Origin: Gammaproteobacteria bacterium
Lineage (GTDB): Bacteria; Pseudomonadota; Gammaproteobacteria; SZUA-229
NCBI GenBank assembly: GCA_011051475.1
Contig: DRLE01000058.1
Coordinates: 1 to 14,188, forward strand
Length of the DNA stretch: 14,188 bases
Direction of reading: 5' to 3'
The notes below the pieces were generated by a model that ran no database searches, was not told the DNA's origin, and worked only from the letters and a program-made list of their open reading frames with translations. A program made the translations under genes and the position numbers. Each line of letters opens with the position of its first letter. Position 1 is the stretch's first letter. This document shows positions 11,658 to 14,188 of the stretch, piece after piece.

Positions 11658-12362
11658 TTAAAGCTGGAAATCTTTTGAGTAGCTAACAGTGAAGCGCACA
11701 GCATCCATATTAGGAGACAGACCGCCTACAGCGCCGTTGTCAGACGCAACATCGTTCTTGTCAATGGCAAATGCGAAGCCGTCCTTGCTGAAACTGGCAC
11801 CAACGTGGCTGTAGCTGATGTCGCCATTACCATATTTACCGTCGTTGGTAAACTGGTAGGTACCGGCATAGATGCTTGTATCAAACGGTCCAGCAGCAAA
11901 ATCAGCGCTACCGTAGAAGTAGATATCGCCTGTGTCAAAAGCAGCATCCTTGTTACCGGAAGCAGCGTCAGCCGTGTAGTTCAGGCCCAGTGTAATAATG
12001 CTGAAAGTACCGGATACATATACCTCGGTGTAGTTGAATTCGGGGCTTGAAGTGTACTGATAAGTCAGGGCACCAACATCGTAACCCAGTTTTCCAGCTT
12101 CACCTGAAAAGCCTGCATATACATCGATTTCGTTACCGCCAAGTCCGGCCTTACCCAGGGTAGAAACCCAGGTACCTACATAGAAGCCGGAGTCGTGATT
12201 CCAGTCAATACCACCCTGTACAACGGCACTGTCGCCGGAATAGGTAGTACCACGGAAAATATAGTTTGAGAACGCGCCAACATTTGCTGTTAATTCAGCA
12301 GAGGCTGCGCCACTGACCAGTACAGAAGCAACCGCAGTTGCCAGAACAATTGATTTTTTCAT
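11658..12362 (-). CDS. TorF-family (TIGR02001-like) putative outer-membrane porin
   Basis: A 234-residue exported beta-barrel protein. The start is the ATG at 12362, with GGAG upstream; the longer frame opens with TTG and adds five residues ahead of a normal signal peptide. The signal peptide MKKSIVLATAVASVLVSGAASA is followed by mature ELTANVGAFSNYIFRGTTYSGD and GGIDWNHDSGFYVGTWVST, the recurring N-terminal pattern of the TorF/TIGR02001 family, and by alternating aromatic strands ending in a C-terminal F-Q-L (aromatic penultimate region typical of barrels). Members are usually called putative porins; the substrate is not known. Here it is the first gene behind a sigma-54/NtrC-type promoter and precedes a P-II/Amt pair, which suggests a role in nitrogen-compound passage across the outer membrane. 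Confidence 0.82.
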   Translation of the reverse strand: MKKSIVLATAVASVLVSGAASAELTANVGAFSNYIFRGTTYSGDSAVVQGGIDWNHDSGFYVGTWVSTLGKAGLGGNEIDVYAGFSGEAGKLGYDVGALTYQYTSSPEFNYTEVYVSGTFSIITLGLNYTADAASGNKDAAFDTGDIYFYGSADFAAGPFDTSIYAGTYQFTNDGKYGNGDISYSHVGASFSKDGFAFAIDKNDVASDNGAVGGLSPNMDAVRFTVSYSKDFQL

Positions 12363-12424
12363 CAAGCTAGACTCCAAATAATAATAAAAAAGGGACAGTT
12401 TTATTAAAAACCTGCCGGATACAA

Positions 12425-12440
12425 AGCAGATACCGTGCCA
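12425..12440 (-). promoter_or_regulatory. Sigma-54 (RpoN) -24/-12 promoter of the porin-P-II-Amt operon
   Basis: The minus strand reads TGGCACGGTATCTGCT, matching the consensus TGGCACG-N4-TTGCW at all defined positions except one T to C. GG and GC have the required spacing. The predicted transcription start is about 12414, leaving a leader of about 52 bases before the porin ATG. Confidence 0.85.
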
Positions 12441-12514
12441 GATTTAAAATACCTATTATTATCAACGAGATATCATCTTTTGCGTAATGATCGCCTCCCT
12501 GACACAGCCCCTGA

Positions 12515-12531
12515 CGCACCAAATCGGTGCG
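12515..12531. promoter_or_regulatory. NtrC-type enhancer palindrome
   Basis: CGCACC-AAATC-GGTGCG fits the NtrC consensus TGCACC-N5-GGTGCA except for the two outermost bases. Its centre is about 109 bp upstream of the predicted sigma-54 start, a normal enhancer position. Confidence 0.75.
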
Positions 12532-12544
12532 CACCGTGGCGACC

Positions 12545-12561
12545 GGATTCATTCTGGTGCA
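12545..12561. promoter_or_regulatory. Possible second, half-conserved NtrC site
   Basis: The right half GGTGCA (12556-12561) is perfect, while the left half (12545-12550) keeps only two of six positions. The centre is about 139 bp upstream of the predicted start and 30 bp, close to three helical turns, from the first site. Tandem NtrC sites often bind cooperatively, so a weak second site is plausible. Confidence 0.4.
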
Positions 12562-12583
12562 TGCGCAGCCGCTTTAATTGCTA

Positions 12584-12589
12584 TACAAT
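12584..12589 (+). promoter_or_regulatory. Possible -10 box for ubiK
   Basis: TACAAT matches the sigma-70 consensus at five of six positions and lies about 40 bases before the ubiK start. No good -35 is seen. It is adjacent to the proposed NtrC sites. Confidence 0.25.
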
Positions 12590-12629
12590 AAATGCCTCTT
12601 TTAAGGCCGCCCGGGAAAACCTTACGCTG

Positions 12630-12881
12630 GTGAATAATTCAATTGAACAACTCGCAAAGCAGCTTAGCGACCGCATCAGCGCCCTGTTGCCGGGAGATGC
12701 CGGCGGCATAAAAAAGGAGCTGGAAGCCAGTATTCACAGCCTGCTGCAAAGTACTTTCAGTAAAATGAACCTGGTCAGCCGTGAAGAATTCGATGTGCAG
12801 ACGGCTGTACTGCAACGCACCCGCGAAAAACTCGAACAACTGGAAAAACAGCTGGAGAAGCTGAAAGAAAACAGCTCTTAA
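12630..12881 (+). CDS. ubiK: UbiK/YqiC-type ubiquinone biosynthesis accessory factor
   Basis: An 83-residue protein with the BMFP-type pattern: N-terminal helix NNSIEQLAKQLSDRI, then LLQSTFSKMNLVSREEFDVQT (39-58) and a coiled-coil tail RTREKLEQLEKQLEKLKE (63-80). E. coli UbiK forms a complex with UbiJ and supports aerobic ubiquinone biosynthesis. I chose the GTG at 12630 because it restores the family's usual N-terminus and length; the open frame extends to 12435, but that extension overlaps the opposing sigma-54 promoter and looks non-coding. No strong ribosome-binding site precedes this GTG. comM follows after 32 bp on the same strand. It is divergent from the porin operon. Confidence 0.85.
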   Translation: MNNSIEQLAKQLSDRISALLPGDAGGIKKELEASIHSLLQSTFSKMNLVSREEFDVQTAVLQRTREKLEQLEKQLEKLKENSS

Positions 12882-12913
12882 GGAACCTACAATGATCTCA
12901 AGGAAGGGACACC

Positions 12914-14188
12914 ATGCAACTCGCCACTTTATACACCCGCGCCCTTAATGGCATTGAAGCCGCCGCCGTTACGGTGGAAGTTCATCTGTCCAACGGCCTG
13001 CCCGCCTTTTCCATTGTCGGCCTGCCGGAGGCAGCCGTCCGTGAAAGCCGTGACCGGGTGCGCGCCGCCATACTCAATGCCGGTTTTGACTTTCCTGCCC
13101 GGAAAATCACCGTCAACCTCGCACCCGCCGACCTGCCCAAGGACGGCGGGCGCTATGACCTTCCCATTGCCCTGGGGATACTGGCAGCCGCCGGCCAGAT
13201 CGATAAAACCCTGCTGGCACAATACGAGTTCCACGGCGAACTGGCACTGTCCGGCCAGCTGCGCGAGGTAAACGGCAGCCTGCCTGTGGCCCTGGCGGCA
13301 GAGAAAGCCAACAAAAAACTGGTGATGCCCCCTGCCAGCGCGCAGCAGGCTGCCCTGATTGAACGGGCGGAGGTGTTTGCCGCCAGCCATCTGACCGCTG
13401 TCTGTCAGCATCTGCAGGGATTTGAGCCATTGTCGCAGGTGCCCACACCAGCCATTGCAGAACAACCCGCCATGCAGGTGGACATGGCCGATATCCGTGG
13501 GCAGCACCACGCCCGCCGCGCCCTGGAAGTGGCTGCCGCCGGGCGCCACAATCTGCTGATGGTCGGGCCGCCAGGTACCGGGAAATCCATGCTCGCCAGT
13601 CGTCTGCCCGGCATCCTGCCGCCGATGGACACCCGGCAGGCGCTGGAAAGCGCGGCCATCAGTTCCATCAGCCACCAGGGCTTTCGCCTGTCGCAGTGGA
13701 AAATCCGGCCTTTTCGCAGCCCGCACCACACCGCCTCGGGCGTGGCGCTGGTGGGGGGCGGCTCAAGCCCCTCACCCGGTGAAATCTCGCTGGCCCACCA
13801 CGGCGTGCTTTTTCTCGACGAGCTGACCGAATTCAGCCGGCACACCCTGGATGTGCTGCGCGAACCGCTGGAAACCGGTCGCATCAGTATCTCGCGCGCC
13901 GCGCGCCAGGCCGAATTTCCCGCCCGCTTCCAGCTGATTGCCGCCATGAACCCCTGCCCCCAGGGTTACAGCTGTGACGGTCGTGAACTGTGCCGATGTA
14001 CGCCGCAACAGCAACTGAAACACCGCAGCCGGATATCGGCACCGTTGCTTGATCGCATCGATATTCATATCGAAGTGCCACGTATTGAGCAACAGGCCCT
14101 GGCGCAGACAGCAGAACGCGGCGAAACCAGCCAGCAGATCCGGCAGCGCGTTATACGCGCCTATCAACGACAGCAGGCCCGCAGTGGC
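12914..14188 (+). CDS. comM: ComM/YifB Mg-chelatase-like AAA+ ATPase, 3' end beyond window
   Basis: 425 codons are present with no stop before the window end; full-length members are about 500 residues. The N-terminal domain has the ComM/YifB pattern GLPAFSIVGLPEAAVRESRDRVRAAI and ITVNLAPADLPKDGGRYDLPIALGIL. The AAA+ module has Walker A GPPGTGKS (218-225), Walker B VLFLDE (298-303) and the family motif FRSPHHTASGVALVGGGSSPSPGEISLAHHG. A Cys cluster, C348, C354, C360 and C362, follows MNP. In naturally competent bacteria ComM is a hexameric helicase that drives branch migration of incoming DNA during recombination. An AAGGAAGGG ribosome-binding site precedes the ATG. Downstream of ubiK by 32 bp, so probably cotranscribed. 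Confidence 0.95.
   Translation, partial: MQLATLYTRALNGIEAAAVTVEVHLSNGLPAFSIVGLPEAAVRESRDRVRAAILNAGFDFPARKITVNLAPADLPKDGGRYDLPIALGILAAAGQIDKTLLAQYEFHGELALSGQLREVNGSLPVALAAEKANKKLVMPPASAQQAALIERAEVFAASHLTAVCQHLQGFEPLSQVPTPAIAEQPAMQVDMADIRGQHHARRALEVAAAGRHNLLMVGPPGTGKSMLASRLPGILPPMDTRQALESAAISSISHQGFRLSQWKIRPFRSPHHTASGVALVGGGSSPSPGEISLAHHGVLFLDELTEFSRHTLDVLREPLETGRISISRAARQAEFPARFQLIAAMNPCPQGYSCDGRELCRCTPQQQLKHRSRISAPLLDRIDIHIEVPRIEQQALAQTAERGETSQQIRQRVIRAYQRQQARSG

Noticed and set aside
12435..12629. Longer N-terminus for UbiK from the ATG at 12435
   Set aside because: The extra 65 residues look random, overlap the opposing sigma-54 promoter and NtrC sites, and would make the protein much longer than the family.
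12929..13729. Minus-strand open frame of 266 codons opposite comM
   Set aside because: The plus strand encodes intact Walker motifs of ComM; the minus frame is a shadow of high-GC coding sequence.

Overview
The window looks like chromosomal DNA from a gammaproteobacterium of moderately high GC content. The evidence is a UbiK-type ubiquinone factor next to a ComM/YifB gene, a YdcH-type protein, an RpoN/NtrC-style promoter, GTAG-headed REP-like repeats and a DUF1631 giant protein. No plasmid, phage or intact insertion-sequence gene is visible. The species cannot be named from sequence reading alone.

Layout, left to right. (1) The 3' end of a histone-deacetylase/AcuC-family amidohydrolase (2-388, +). 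(2) A 331-bp intergenic block built from nested inverted repeats. (3) A leftward pair, a YdcH-like protein followed by a zinc-ribbon Nudix hydrolase, divergent from an orphan arsenite methyltransferase, arsM. (4) A second palindrome block, then a leftward series: a response regulator with a degenerate GGDEF domain, a rhodanese and MsrB. (5) Divergent from that regulator, an 847-codon DUF1631 protein with a roughly 150-residue Gly/Ala/Pro-rich linker. (6) A 444-bp intergenic block holding two palindromic repeat elements, one of them MITE-like. (7) A leftward nitrogen region, read in transcription order: TorF-family putative porin, P-II protein, Amt transporter, a strong terminator, then a second P-II protein and a second Amt. 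(8) Rightward ubiK and comM, the latter cut by the window end.

The nitrogen region is the most coherent functional unit. Upstream of the porin, on the minus strand, there is a near-perfect sigma-54 -24/-12 element (12425-12440). An NtrC-like palindrome is centred about 109 bp upstream of the predicted start, and a half-preserved second site about 139 bp upstream. This spacing closely resembles the classical glnA enhancer arrangement. The porin, P-II and first Amt therefore probably form a nitrogen-limitation operon spanning outer membrane, cytosol and inner membrane. The downstream P-II/Amt pair is separated from it by the terminator and shows no recognisable sigma-54 element. The two P-II proteins are about 82% identical by direct count, but the two Amt proteins are clearly different types.

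The intergenic regions share a recurring architecture: short repeat families arranged as nested, mirror-image pairs around central palindromes. I consider this and the NtrC/sigma-54-controlled porin-P-II-Amt operon the most noteworthy signals. I do not see a defence system, CRISPR array or clearly novel enzymatic cluster.
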